DNA from: Bradysia coprophila
Lineage: Eukaryota; Arthropoda; Insecta; Diptera; Sciaridae
Length of the DNA: 64,000 nucleotides
Reading direction: 5' to 3'
Assembly (NCBI RefSeq): GCF_014529535.1
Contig: NW_023503608.1
Span: 6,312,501-6,376,500 of the forward strand
The notes under the pieces are model-generated. The model made no database searches. It had not been told where the DNA came from and saw nothing but the letters and a program-made list of their open reading frames with translations. This document shows, one piece after another, positions 1 through 12,153 of the stretch. The translations under genes were made by a program, and so were the position numbers. Every line of letters begins with the position of its first letter. The first letter of the stretch is position 1.

Positions 1-12
1 GCCCAAAAAACC

Positions 13-193
13 AATGAAAGTACAAGCCAGGTATGGTATGTCCATACAAACCTGAGGAAATAGCGATTTCACATACAAAAAAACTCACCTTTCAATTATT
101 TTCATTGGAGGTGAGTTTGTTTATATGAAATTGCTATTTCCTCCGCTCCATACAAATTTTTGACATTAGACCATACCTGAGTATACTTTCATT
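13..193. repeat. Foldback (MITE-like) element
   Basis: A roughly 180-bp palindrome. The left end reads AATGAAAGTAC and continues into a CAGGTATGGT segment. The right end carries ACCATACCTG and ends in GTATACTTTCATT, its imperfect complement. Inner arms (GAGGAAATAGCGATTTCA / TGAAATTGCTATTTCCTC, AAACTCACCTTT / GAGGTGAGTTT) also pair. No target duplication is clear because the left end lies at the window edge. No coding capacity is seen. It is probably a non-autonomous DNA transposon. Confidence 0.6.
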
Positions 194-1430
194 ACAAAAA
201 AAAATTCAACATCAAGACTGTCACAATTGTGGGTCTAGAAATTAATTAGAATCTCTTGAAAACAAAAATGAGACAATTCCTTATCTTTTTTTTAAATGTT
301 GATATTGGATTGATTTCTTCCCTCAATGAATTCTTTCGCAGTACAAGTGCAAGAACGATGTCGTTTTTACTACACATTTGATATTATTGATTTAAAATTG
401 TCTAAATTTTACTATTCTGTTACTGACTACCATACTTCATTTAACTAACAATTCAATTATATCAGAAGTTATCTATTACATACTATGGAGTATGGTTGTC
501 CTAAACTTTGCGTGATCCGTGAACGCGAATTGTTTTCTACAAAAAAGCTCTTAGTTTTTTATCAGGCCACTTCCATTTAACAGCTTTTATAATTTTCCAT
601 ATCAATCTGTTAGAAACTAACATCGGTCTATTCCATAACTGCGTCATCGTAAGCTTATCATTTAACTCTTATTTTGGTCAAGTCGTGTTCTGCATACCAG
701 TTTTTACCACTTTCCTCGCCACTTTCTTTACATTTTGGCCAAGTCAAGTTCCATATACCAGTTTTTACCATTTTTTCATATATATTTTGGTCAAGTCACG
801 TTCCGCACACCATTTTCTATACAATTTGGTCAAGTCATGTTTCGTATACCAGTTTTTCCCACTTTCTGGACATTTTGGTCAATTCACGTTCCATTTACCA
901 GTTTGCACATATTTTGGTCAGGTCACGTCGTTATTCCAATTTTTAGGTCCGTCCCACTTTCCATATTTTGGTCAAGTTCAAGTCATAGTCCTGATATATC
1001 GCTCAGTACAAAGAATTGAAAAAAGTAACGTTTGCTTAATATAATGTAAAAGTAAAATTGACTTTGTGTGTAACATCTTTCGATACTAAAATAGAAACAT
1101 CCCAAAAGTCGATAAAAAGATCCTACGTGGATCGCAATTGTCGTCATGTATTATTTCAGCTTTTATATTATATTTTGAATGGTTTATGGTCCCACGCCTT
1201 CCGGATATTTTCAATGCATTGGGGTAATTGGCTTTTATCGGGTTTAAAAGGCGTAAAACGTTTGTAGAAAAGTGTGCAAGTATAATTTATTTAAACAAGG
1301 CTTGGTGTTCTATAGTGACGAGACTATTAAAAAAAAAATATTTGTTCAAGTATCAAGTTCATTCGTGGAGCCACTTCACATCTTAGGAAATTCAACGACA
1401 CTTGTTCAAACATTACGAGCTTTCGATTCG
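194..1430. other. Non-genic spacer upstream of first lipocalin
   Basis: Apart from the minisatellite at 668-985, nothing recognisable is seen on either strand. The sequence is AT-rich with short homopolymer runs. Confidence 0.5.
668..985. repeat. Degenerate minisatellite, units of about 45-65 bp
   Basis: About six diverged copies of a unit containing ATTTTGGTCAAGTCACGTTCC followed by an ATACCAGTTTTTACCACTTT-like segment. Because the unit lacks stops in several frames, all three forward frames stay open here. The resulting peptides are only low-complexity translations of the repeat, so no gene is called. Confidence 0.6.
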
Positions 1431-1436
1431 CGTCGA

Positions 1437-1445
1437 TATAAATAG
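1437..1445 (+). promoter_or_regulatory. TATA box of first lipocalin gene
   Basis: TATAAATAG lies about 170 bp upstream of the lipocalin start codon, in the same orientation, with no other gene between. Transcription would start about 30 bp downstream, giving a 5' leader of around 140 bp. This is inferred from motif and position only. Confidence 0.45.
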
Positions 1446-1608
1446 CACAATTTTTATTTCTTGCATCAATTGGTTGTCGTAAAGACGTTCGGTACATTTG
1501 GTATTATATTGCGCACAAGGCACGAAATTAGTTGATTTTAAAATTGATTTAATTTTCGGCAGATAAATCATCAGAAAGTCGAATTTTATATCCTAAAATT
1601 GTTTCACG

Positions 1609-2243
1609 ATGAAAGTGCTATTTTACTTGTTTGTCGTTATTTTCGCGAAAATTGACGCCCGAGTATTTCAGGGTCAATGTCGTAGCATTCCAGCACCAGT
1701 CGTCCAATCTTTCAATTTTGGGAAATATATGGGAATCTGGTATGAGGTACGCAATATTGAAAATTAATATCTTTCGCAATACTAGACTCAGCATTTTTTT
1801 TTTGTTAAAAGATTTTGTGGTATGACGACGAATATGAAACATTTGATGAATGTCTTCAATTCACTTACACCGAAACATCAACCTGCCCAGAAGAAAATAC
1901 TTTTAGCACGAAACTGAAACTACAGACTCCTACGGACAATTATGTGGGGCAGCAGGTTTACACTGGAGTTGGTAAACAGATTAACGGTGGTAAACTTGGC
2001 ACTGGTTCTAGTTATCCCATCACTGTTCCCAATTATTTCGTTCTTGCCACCGACTATGACAATTATTCATTTGTCTGGGATTGTTTCAATGTTAATGCTA
2101 CGCATTACAATGAGAGAATGTGGTATTTTGACAGACAGCCGAATCCCAGCAGCGTCCCAACAAAAGTGCAATCATTGATTTCTAAACATTTCGATGAACA
2201 ATACGTTCGTAAAACATATCATGGAGACAAATGTAGGTATTGA
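1609..2243 (+). CDS. Secreted lipocalin (apolipoprotein D-like)
   Basis: Two exons, 1609-1746 and 1812-2243, separated by a 65-bp GT-AG intron at phase 0; 189 residues. The first 18 or so residues (MKVLFYLFVVIFAKIDA) form a signal peptide. Lipocalin hallmarks follow: the GxW motif as GKYMGIWYE at residues 38-46, just before the intron, then WYDDEY, a Cys in DECLQFTY, and FVWDCFNVN. The C-terminal part has FDRQPNP and a terminal CxY. Lipocalins are small secreted beta-barrels that bind hydrophobic ligands such as bilins, retinoids or lipids; the ligand cannot be told here. The length suits the family. AATAAA at 2319-2324 is a likely poly(A) signal. A paralogue with the same intron position lies 5.4 kb away on the opposite strand. 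Confidence 0.9.
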
Positions 2244-2339
2244 GTCGCAAAGGGAGTGACAGAAGATTACAAGAACGGGAAATGTAATTATAGATTTTGA
2301 AAAAGGACTAAGAGAATCAATAAAAATCAATTAATTTGG

Positions 2340-3018
2340 CTATCTACCAATGAAAAAAATGTTTTTATTTTCTAAGTAAAGTAAGTGAATCGAGTGCTAT
2401 AAAGTGGCTAATATTACGACCTATCACGTTGGACGGATCATATATAAATCTGAATCATGTATTATACGTACCTGTCTAGAATGATTGATTTTAGGTACTT
2501 TCGCTTGTCGAGTTGAATACACATACGTAAATAACTATTTCTGGTAAGTTCACCATTTACGATCAGGATTTATAAAGATTTTGATAGAAGACTTCCATGA
2601 CGTGTCCTGTGATAACCAAAATTTCGTTTTGACGGCCAATTATTTTCAGTTTCAATTTTATGAGTATCTCTTGTAAACAAAAGCTTTGTTTAACCTGTCA
2701 CAGACGGCAAGTACTTATATGTATTAACAGTTTTACTATTTAAACTATTACTTCATGATCGAAGATTTTCAGAAATCGATTTTATTCTCTTGACTGAAAG
2801 TCAGGATCTTACACCAGAAAATACCGAAAAATGTGGGTTCACAAAACAACAATTTTAAGATCAGCTCCTAAATAATTGAAATTGAAGATTCACAAAAAGG
2901 TTCACTGTGATTGAAAATGTATGAAATGCTATGAAAAACGTTAAATGTGGGTAACAATTTTTCGTTGAGGGCACGATAACTTGAGTAATTTTTAACCAAT
3001 TTGGATGATTCTTTTTAG
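2340..3018. other. Non-genic spacer
   Basis: No gene is seen. At 2688-2706 there is a TTAA-flanked CCTGTCACAGACGGC segment that matches the ends of elements at 36.3 kb and 59.4 kb. The rest is AT-rich unique sequence. Confidence 0.5.
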
Positions 3019-4242
3019 ACCCGTACGAAGTACTGGGGTCTTATAGGTTTACGCATACGTTTGTAACACGTCAAATTGGACTCCCTGAGTAAGGGGAAAC
3101 CTATTGTGGTTGTCTAGAGATGCCAAATCCGCGAAAAAAAAATATCCGTCTGTCTGTCCGTCTGTCCGTCAGTCTGTCTGCACGATAACTTGAGTAAAAC
3201 GCATCCGATTTTGAAAATTCTTTTTTTTCCGTTTGGTAATGTCAAAAGACAGGCTAAGTTCGAAGATGAGTGATTTTGGATCGACCCCTCCCGAGCTGTG
3301 GCCCAATAAGTGCTTTACGGTTTTTCGAAGATATCTCCGGACATTTAAACGTTAAACTTGTAAGTGATACGTCAAATAAAAGGTATTTACAATACCGATC
3401 GACAAAAAAAAAGTTTATGGAAATCGGATGACCGACTCGTGAGTTAGACCCCTTGGTGTGGAACAGGCACAGGGCGGCAAGCAGTTTTTGCTTGTAGGTC
3501 GGCCACATTTGAACATATTTCGTCTGTTTTAGCTTTATTAGATAGGTATTGACCGTACCAATCAGGGAAATTTTTTTTTATGAAATTATGTTCTCCGGAG
3601 CGTGAGCTAGGTCTCTTGGAGTGAGCTCTTATCTGGCTACTCGGAAGTACAGTGAACGTGGTGTATTTTGACAATATCTCGAGTAAATTTTGACCGAATT
3701 TCATGAATTTTGTTTTATTTGAAAGGTATTAACGAATGTAAAGCGTCGGTACCATTTCCGGTCTCCTAACAAAATGGCTGCCGGCGGCCATATTGGATTT
3801 TAGTAAAACGATATAAAGTGGGAAAAATGATGCTTAGAGAGTTTCTGTTAACATGGAAATAATGTGTTAAGTGTGAGGGGTTTCAGGGATTCCATATATG
3901 GACATCTATATATACCTATATACAGCTATATTGAGCTATATACAGGCATATAGAGCTATATAATAGCATATATTTATCTGTGAAATGTTTATTTATAGTG
4001 AAATATAGGTAAATATAGCGGTATATAGCTGTTTAAATAGGAATTTATGAAATTTGACTTCGTACGGGGCTGTCTATATTGCCTCCGGCAATTTAATTGT
4101 ATATGATAACAAGGCAAAGAGTGGATAATGTAAGTGATTTAAAAGGAAGAATAGTTTTTCAGCAGAGAAGAAAATGAAGTAAGAGAAATGAAGAGTTTCA
4201 CATTAAAGGCTTTTGATACGAATAGGTGTTTCGTACGGGTCG
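3019..4242. mobile_element. Putative non-autonomous DNA element with GACCCGTACGAA ends
   Basis: The segment starts with GACCCGTACGAA and ends with its perfect complement TTCGTACGGGTC about 1.2 kb later. A third related motif, TTCGTACGGG, lies inside near 4057. The interior holds a GTCTGTCTGTCCGTCTG simple repeat (about 3148-3180), the phrase CACGATAACTTGAGTAA, and an ATATAGCTATATA-rich tract (3895-3985). No long reading frame encodes a transposase, and no clear target duplication was found. The class is unresolved, so the boundaries rest only on the inverted ends. Confidence 0.4.
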
Positions 4243-4435
4243 GCGTTAGCTATGTTTTTTTTTAAAATACGTGGAATTAAAATCCCGAGGCTAAGTTCGA
4301 AGATGGGGTATGTAGGACGAAGTATCTGGAAGCTATCCGAGAAAAACAGGATTTTATACTGTTGATCATAGCCTCAAGCCAAAAAGATTACTTTGATGAA
4401 ATTTGATTTTGTTTGGTAGTGTGGGTATCGTAGAT

Positions 4436-4706
4436 TACATTGGATGCTGCGGAGGTAGTTCATTACATGAGGGATCAATTTTGTGATGCGAGCCGAACTC
4501 ACAAGTGTGGTTTTAAGCAACAAGCTTTGGAAGCGGTTATTTTGACAAGTGTAGAGTTTGCATATACGAGCCGAAGGCGAGGTATGCAACTACACGAGTC
4601 AAAATAACCGTTTCCAAAGCGAGTTGCTTAAAACCACACGAGTGAGTTCGCGAGTTCACAAAATTGATTCCGAGTGTAATGAACTACCTCCGCAGCATCC
4701 AATGTA
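4436..4706. repeat. Long inverted repeat with GCCGAAGGCG loop
   Basis: The left arm begins TACATTGGATGCTGCGGAGG and the right arm ends with its complement. The arms, about 125 bp each, pair through shared segments such as GTGTGGTTTTAAGCAAC and AAGCGGTTATTTTGAC. The centre near 4570-4579 is GCCGAAGGCG, itself palindromic and flanked by GCATA/TATGC. No coding capacity is evident. It is a foldback element or MITE. Confidence 0.65.
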
Positions 4707-4711
4707 TGCTG

Positions 4712-6085
4712 TTTTATTGCCTATTCACCCGGAATATTGTTGTTACGAGTACATTTTCCCACCCAAGGACCTGACAGTTCAAAACCAAAAGTGTTCAAGA
4801 AGACACTAGCAGATTCTTGAATACCATAAGATTATTCTAAATTAATGTATAATTTCACAACATTTATGTCGCGCTATTTCATTCACTGCCAGACTAATAA
4901 TAAACATAGAAAATATCGATAGCACAAAACCAACAAAAAATCTGTTGTTGCATTGAAACGTTTATAAACGAATCTAGTCTGCTCATGAAATCGGCTCACG
5001 CTCACACTTCTTCATAACATTTATCCCGAAAGCATCACTGGCAACACTACTGTTTTGATGACATGTTGACAAACTACTTCGACTGTTTTGTTTTTGTGAA
5101 GTGCTAGATTCATATTTTGCGTAATATTTGTCGATTTTGGTGGTGTTACAATAAATTTTGCTGTGAAGTGAAGTGAATACATGAAGACAAAAGTGTTGAT
5201 TGTTTTTGAAAATAAAAATGCAAAAATTAAAATTGTTCGTCGAAGTTGAAAAAATTGAAATTATGGCTATAGACAAAATGGCCGTCACTCTCGCCGTCAC
5301 TTATTTTTGTGGTTTTTTTTCGAAATTTTTTAATGAATTTGCTTAGATTTGTGTGGACTTAATTCAAGTGACAAAGTTTGTGATATTAAAACTAAAATAA
5401 CATCGCGAGTATTGTTTCGATTTCAGTGCTAAACAGGGGCTATTTAGTCGAATTAATTTGCCGAAATTCGCCAAAATTCGCCGAAATTCGTCGAAATTCG
5501 CCAAAATTCTCCCAAATTAAAAAATTCAAATTTTGAAAATTTTCTTCCAAATTTATGTTTTTTGGAATATTTTGCTAGTTTTGTGATATAGCATAACAAA
5601 AATATGCAAGAATCTACCAAATTCACAAATATATGTAAAATTCACAAAATTAGGACATTTTTCATCGTTTGGCCAAAAAAAAACCTTCATGGCTTCCCGG
5701 TTAAAAATAGATTTTTAGAATGTCTTGGCCAAAAATATGTAACTAAGTTCTACGATTCTTTGAAATTTCTTAAAATCATGTATAAATTCACAAAAATTCG
5801 TCAAAGTTCGCCAAAATTCGTCAAAATTCGTCAAATTCGCCAAAATTCGCTAATAATTCAACTAAATAGCCCCTGGTGCTAAAGAATATTTCAAGTGATA
5901 CATTTTGCTGATAAGTAATAAAATTCTGCTGATATGTAATGAAAATCTCCTGATATGTAATGAATTTTCATATGACTATTCCTTCACTTGTGATGTAATG
6001 AAAAAGTTCCCACATGTAACGATCGCTTTCCGTGGGTGGGAAATGTACGTGTAACAACAATATTCCGGGTGAATAGGCAATAAAA
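4712..6085. mobile_element. Putative element with 55-bp terminal inverted repeats
   Basis: Positions 4712-4768 (starting TTTTATTGCCTATTCACCC) are repeated in inverse orientation at 6033-6085, ending GGGTGAATAGGCAATAAAA. The 1.3 kb between contains no recognisable gene and includes a nested hAT-type MITE at 5434-5875. It may be a non-autonomous transposon, or two solo copies in opposite orientation. No target duplication was identified. Confidence 0.45.
5434..5875. mobile_element. hAT-type MITE, 442 bp
   Basis: The element begins CAGGGGCTATTTAGTCGAAT and ends with the inverse, ATTCAACTAAATAGCCCCTG. It is flanked on both sides by the perfect 8-bp direct repeat GTGCTAAA (5426-5433 and 5876-5883). 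Eight-bp duplications and CAGGG-type ends are characteristic of the hAT superfamily. Inside are clusters of the subrepeat AAATTCG(C/T)C (5459-5512 and 5790-5850). There is no transposase, so it would be mobilised in trans. Confidence 0.85.
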
Positions 6086-6194
6086 TCATATAAATTTGTT
6101 TTCGACGTGCATGAAACTAGTAGGAAGAATAATTTCATCATTCGATGCCCAGCTTTTAACGTGTAAACATCCCTTGCTAGTGAACTTCTCACAT

Positions 6195-6462
6195 CTTGAT
6201 AGTTGATATCAAATTTGATAGCAGACTAACAAATTTGATAGTTGACTAAGAACTTGATAGTTGACTAACAACTTGATAGTTGATTAACAACTCGATAGTT
6301 GACTAACAACTTGACAGTTGACTAACAACTTGACAGTTGACTAACAACTTGACAGTTGACTAACAACTTGATAGTTGACTAACAACTTGATAGTTGACTA
6401 ACAACTTGATAGTTGACTATCAAGTTGTTTGCCATCTATCAACTTGTTAGTCATTTATCAAG
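6195..6462. repeat. 19-bp minisatellite with inverted tail
   Basis: About 12 copies of TTGATAGTTGACTAACAAC run from 6195 to about 6420, with occasional T/C changes (GATAG/GACAG). They are followed by two or three copies in the opposite orientation (TCAAGTTGTTTGCCATCTATCAACTTGTTAG), so the end can fold back on the array. No coding potential. Confidence 0.75.
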
Positions 6463-7325
6463 TAGGTAGTTTTTTACTCTCTTTACAACCACATCTTACG
6501 CCAGCGAGCGAAGCGTGAGCCGTAATTCACACGAGTCGCTATATTTTATTCACCATTGAAGGTTTTGTGAATGGGAAATTATATTCGAAGGATTATTTGT
6601 TTTCGGTCTACCAATAAATTTGTCTTTTTACAAATATTTTTAATCCCTTTACCATTATAGAGTTGAAATTGGTACCAATTTACCGAAAATATTGGTAAAA
6701 TAACTCAGATTTTTAACGATGAACCAAAGACTAATAAAGTTCATTTATTACCATGTGAAGGTATATTTTATGTACCGGGGGACTTCCTTTTTTACGCAAA
6801 AGTGTATCTATCGCACTTTTTTATTTTGTGAAAAAGTCCTCGTTCCACATTCACAAAACAAACTTCGCATCTACTCTGATGTAACAGAAAGGCTATCAAA
6901 CAGAATAATAGACAGCTCATACGGGAAATATACACGAGTCATACTTTATTTATGATTGGAGGTTGATTGAAAATCTTGAAAATTGAAATTTTATAAGAAA
7001 ATTGAGAGCTCAAAAAGTGGTCAAAAATCATTCCACCTTACGCTCGATAGTTTCCAAGAATTTTTTTTTGTCAAATTTTCCTGTCATTTGCGTGGATTCA
7101 TTAATATAGTAAATATATATGTATTAAATTTGACAAGTTTTTATGAACACAGCTGAAAAAATAAACTGGAATCAGTGATGCTTCTGAAGCTTAACAATAA
7201 AAAATTAAAATGCAATGAAATCGATATGATCAAAAATACATTTAGAAAAGTGTCAGTCAAGGGACCTGACCCGCCCAAAAGGCGGGACCTAGTAAATCTT
7301 TTACTTCATTTGGTTTGAACATACT
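6463..7325. other. Non-genic spacer
   Basis: No gene is seen. Short frames on either strand lack family features. A GC-richer patch GGACCTGACCCGCCC...GGCGGGACC near 7262-7290 is locally self-complementary. Confidence 0.45.
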
Positions 7326-7402
7326 TTTTGCTATAAAAGAGCCAATTAGTCAGAGCTTATCGTTTATTATTGCTGTCGTTGTCGATAACAGATGAAAGCC
7401 GT
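7326..7402 (+). repeat. Dispersed TATA-containing repeat, copy 1
   Basis: GCTATAAAAG is followed about 20 bp later by CAGAGCTTATCGTTTATTAT, then TCGTTGTCGATAACAGATG and GCCGTCTGTA. The same ordered motifs occur at 36436-36530 (+) and 59395-59487 (-). The TATA-to-CAGAGC spacing resembles a core promoter and initiator, so these may be LTR or MITE remnants carrying a promoter. Confidence 0.5.
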
Positions 7403-7650
7403 CTGTATCCAAAATTTTTTTTGACTAAAATTAAAAATTCTTTTGACCAGAAACATATTCCGTCTTAAAACCCAATCTATAAAATAAATTCTTTAAACTT
7501 CCAATTTGTGCAAGTGAACACTTATTGTAATAGTCATTCTCTCCATTGTATAAATAACAAATTTACAACAAATTCAATTCACTTAGATGCTGGAATACTC
7601 CTCGATGACACAAAAACAATTTATCGATAATAGAACCCGATCAAAAACCG

Positions 7651-8293
7651 TTAACAGTTCGGTCCATGATATGTTTTACGTATGTACGCCTCATTAAAAT
7701 ACTGGCTGATCAACTTTTGCACCTTAACTGGCCGACCAACTGGATTCGGTTGCCTATCAAAATACCACATTTTCTCATTGTAATGTGTCCCGTTTACATT
7801 CATGCAATCCCAAACGAATGCATAGCTCTTGTAATTGGTTGCAAGAATTTGATGATTAATGCGGGTTGGAGGACCTGCGTCATATGTAGTGCTCAGTTGT
7901 CCTGGCGTAAATACACCTCGCGGAAGTAATCCCGGCTCTGAAACGATTCCATGTCCTTGAAACTGTTGCGCAGCAAAGCCGTTATTTGATTGCTTCAAGT
8001 CCAGTGTCATGGTGAAAGCATTCCTTGACGTCTTGGTGTAAGTGAATTTAATACATTCATCATAGGTGGGATATTCGTCGTCGTACCATTCAATCTGTAG
8101 GTGGATTGAATGAATGTAAGAATAATGAGTCGGTCTACAATTTTGAATTGCTCACCTCATACCAAGTTCCCATGTACCTGTTGTAATTAAATGGAAAGAC
8201 CACCGGTGAGAGCATGGTACGGCACTGACCCTCAAACAAACGGGCGGATGTTGTAGAAAATAGCAGAAAAATCAGATAAATTAGTGATCCCAT
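7651..8293 (-). CDS. Secreted lipocalin paralogue
   Basis: Minus-strand gene with exon 1 at 8293-8156 and exon 2 at 8094-7651, joined across a 61-bp intron at phase 0; 193 residues. The start is followed by a signal peptide (MGSLIYLIFLLFSTTSA). The GxW region reads RYMGTWYE and ends exon 1, exactly as in the gene at 1609. Exon 2 begins IEWYDDEY and contains FVWDCMNVNGTHYNEKMWYF, an FDRQPNP block and a terminal Cys. Both genes have 138-bp first exons, so they are duplicates that have diverged considerably. Expected role: extracellular carrier of a small hydrophobic ligand. No frameshift or missing hallmark is seen. Confidence 0.9.
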
Positions 8294-8299
8294 TTTATG

Positions 8300-11200
8300 C
8301 TCTGAAATTTGATGTTGCTTCCTGCGACTAGAAATTAAGACTAAAACCTATTGCGTTAAGTGTCACAGTTCTTGATGGATAGACAAAGAAATTTTGAGAA
8401 TGTTATTTACTCAATAATTGTGTATTTACTGTAAGTGTTGTTTACCTTATTCGATCTTAATTACAAATGAAACGGTATTTTGTGGCGTATCTTTTTCAAA
8501 TTATATGTCGGTCTTTCTTAATGGCTATCACACACATATTTGGTTCACGCGTTACGCCACTCATATAAGGGTAACTCCAGGGTTAGTTGCGTTACAAATT
8601 TCGTCATTTCTGAGGCATAAAGTGAGCTGTGTTCACTATGTTTTGCGGTAACAAATCAGTCTAAAATTTTCTAATACTCAGGAGACACAGTGCTTTCATA
8701 CCAACAAGAATTAGAATTTTTAGCCTGCGAAGTGTGACTTGTGTGATCGCAAAAGTTGGCGTTTAGTTGCGTTACACGTTTGTGACTTTTCGAAATATTT
8801 TCATCAAATGCAAACTGATTTCTGCAAACTTTTTTTCCCTGAAAGCTATGGTCAAGACGCGCAGTTTAAGTGATATTTTTCGATGGTCATTAATAGCCAG
8901 AAATATTTTTTTTTAGAAATTGTTGGTTGTTGCCCCACAGAAAATGTTGCCTTGGCTCAAAACCGTTTAAACAAATGGTTACAAAATTTTTCGAGATAAC
9001 CTCGACGAGTCAAAATTCGAGAAAGACACTTATCACCACTGGGAAGCTGTTTTCACCTACTTCACTCACCCAATTAACCTGATCGAGCGAAAGTTATTTT
9101 TCTCATGAAGTAATATGCTGTAGCTTTCGAATGACACCGATCTTCAGTTTTTATATGAAAAAATGTAATTTTGGCAACGTTTGGGTCGAGGTGATTTCAC
9201 CTTACTTCGAAGCAGAATGAACCAAAAATCTTCTAAAAATGTAATTTTGTGTCATTTGGTGAATCTGTGGAATTATAGCGTTCGTTTCTACAATGAAACA
9301 AGTTTACAGAAATCATTTGAGATTTATTAAGAATATCTTGGAAGGTCGAATAAAAACAAACACTTTTTGGCGTCTTGTCAATAGCTTTCAGCAAAAAAAA
9401 AGTTTAGTGAAATCGGTTCAGATTTCGTGAAATAAACTAGGATTTTCAAAAATTTGCTAAAAACAAGCATTAATTTTTATGGTGGTATCTCCCCTAGATT
9501 TTCGGCCACCGACCTAATATGTGGCTTAAACGACGCGCCTGGTCAACAGCTTTCAGGGAAAAAAGTCCCATATACACCATATATGAAAACCCGCAAAAGA
9601 TCTCGAAAAAATCATCAGAAATTAGCATGCGAAACACCAAGCCTTGATAACTCCATCAAGGTTCAAAATAATTTTAATAGAAAGCTTTGGGCACCATCGT
9701 CTGACTTGCTATGTCTGGTACTGGTGAAAATTCGCTAAGCTTCTTCGTGCTCTATAATTAATAGGAAGTCGAAGCTGTAGATCCAAAGCAGTTGCAGCTG
9801 TAAAAATCTGTGTTTAAGGCGCCTAAGTTCCTCCAGTACGGTTTCACTGCACGAACACATTCACTTTTTGAATAAGCCAATGCTGAGCTCTACGGGCGAG
9901 ATTGTTATATTGGTTCTCGTGTCTTTTTAGTTATACTTATTGAGAGGTTTGTGTTTATTTTGTGAAATTTAGCATTTCTGGTTAATAAAGGCCATTATAG
10001 CTTGATGTGAAAATAAATCATCTCATCGATTGAGAAATATTAAAATTTTTTGAAACAACATCGAGGCAACATTACTGAAGGGAGTAGCTAAAATATCTGT
10101 GGAATTTTTCAAACGCTTTTCATAAAGTGTTCCCTGAAACATATAATTGTTTCTGAATTTTCAGCTTCATATAAAGTTAATCCGACTATTAGTTCGAAAG
10201 ATATAGTCGAAAAACCCGACGTACTGTAAACTGCAGGGTGAAGAAACATTAAAAAGAGTTTTCAAAATTATAAGTTAGCTTCTCTGAAATGTTGGACTTG
10301 TTCCGAGTCCAAGTCAATAGAGACATTCTCTTTAAAAGGTCCTATTTCGTCATGGAACAATGTCCGCTCACGGCAAAAATTATTGTTCCTCATTCAGTAA
10401 TAATCTACTAATATCAGTGATTATCTTGGCAAAGAAAAGAATTTGGCTTCACTCGAGTTACAGAAGCGGAGTTCTCAAATATCACCGAAATGTGTCGGTG
10501 TTTCCGCTATACCTTCTGAACCATTGCTTGGATAACTTTACATGAGACTTAAAAAGTCACAAATAACTAGCTTTTTCAGGGGGGAAATGTTTATGAAAAT
10601 CGGTTGAATGTATGTATGTACTGATGATGCCCTCGATATGTGGGTAATAATAGACAAATTTTGTAATTTACTGTTCGAAGAGACGTAACGTCTTTTTTTA
10701 TCAAAAGTTTATAAATATGAACGCAATGACTGTACTAATCTTTTCAACAGCTCTTCGATAAAAAAGCAAACAATTTAGGTTGTTCAAAAAGCTTAAAACA
10801 ATAATGTCAACATTCAGTAAAACGTTTTTGCTATTTAATCAAATAACTGAACCTGATAATATAAACAAATTGTTTTTAATTTATGTAACTGACGCATTCG
10901 TTATTTCATTTACATAATTTTTGTTTGGCATTTGCGCTCGTGTTGAATTTATAGTGATATAGTAGGTTGTTAGGGTTGGATTTTTCGTCAAAATGTTAGG
11001 TACATTGAACAATGTGAACCAATATTGAGAAAGTTTATTGTCTAGGATCTAACAAGTAATGAGTTACAAAAAGAATTCCTTGCACTCAGCTCTCAAACAG
11101 TCAGCATTTTCCATTTTTAATTAATATATATGGTAATTTAAGCGCAACAAGAATTTACCATGTGAATTTCTTATCAGCTACCGCAAACATTTTGTTAGAC

Positions 11201-12140
11201 AGTAAGTGTGACCTAGGCGTATCGATTAAATTCTTTTCGTGCAGTCCGGAAACGTATAAACTCGTGAATCATAACAATTATTAGTCACATCATCTATAGC
11301 AACAATTTTAATTGCTTAATTAGGTGATTTTTTTGATAAGAGGTGTACGTACAGTCAATAGAAAAATAATAAAATCTAATAAACAGAATGACACTCTTTC
11401 GAATGGTTAGCTATGAGTATAAAATTAAACTGAAGCCTTTACACACACGGAATTTTGAAACCCGACACATTTTCTGTTTCTGTGTTTTACTTGAGTTTCT
11501 GATTTCTCCATATGTGTCGGTTTTCAAAATTCAGCGAGTGTATGTCGCGAGGTATGTCGTCTACTTTAGATTCTAAAGTTTAGAAAGCTTCGCAAATTTA
11601 GCGATGTATTCTAGTAATAAAGATATATGCAAGATACAATCGTTCTGGGAGGGACCCACAGATACCGGACCCCCTTTTCATGCTTGAGCGCATTTGTCAA
11701 TCAGCGGAAATTTCTCATTTTCGATTTAGATTCCCATTCTAATAAAATATGATCACCGCTGTGACATCTCTTTGCTATTTAACATACGACGAATATCAAT
11801 TAAGTGAAGTAATTAAAGTCTTATCACTTCAACCAGTAAAGATAACCAATTGCCATATCAAGCCACAATACAGTTTCGGTTGTATTACCCAGATTTTGCT
11901 TGTTTCAAAGCCTAACATTGTACCTGTACACACTCCTTCGTTAGTGTTAAATGAATTTTCGACCGAATAAAATCGTTGCTGCAAATGTGACAAATTTTAT
12001 TTTCAAATAAATTTTCAACATTTCGAAATCAGTAGAAAAACTTATTAACGTCGTTCAAAGTGCGTCAAACATTTATCCATTCGGATGTGACTTCTTTCGT
12101 TTTATTGTAGAATTGGCGATTAATTTGTTTCATTTTTTCA
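8300..12140. other. Large spacer, no gene recognised
   Basis: This 3.8-kb stretch holds only short frames without family features or convincing splice structure. The phrase TTAGTTGCGTTAC occurs twice (near 8582 and 8764). Upstream non-coding exons of the SLC44 gene could lie here, since an acceptor (CATTTTTTCAG) precedes that gene's first coding exon at 12142. Confidence 0.4.
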
Positions 12141-12153
12141 GATTTGATTCAGC

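Noticed and set aside
685..1044. Overlapping open frames in all three forward frames
   Set aside because: A degenerate tandem repeat without stops explains them; peptides are low complexity.
3148..3180. GTCTGTCTGTCCG simple repeat as a regulatory site
   Set aside because: It is a short tandem repeat inside a putative transposon and has no evident gene next to it.
9454..9738. 94-codon plus-strand frame in the 8-12 kb spacer
   Set aside because: No recognisable domain, no promoter or splice context, and composition like surrounding non-coding DNA.
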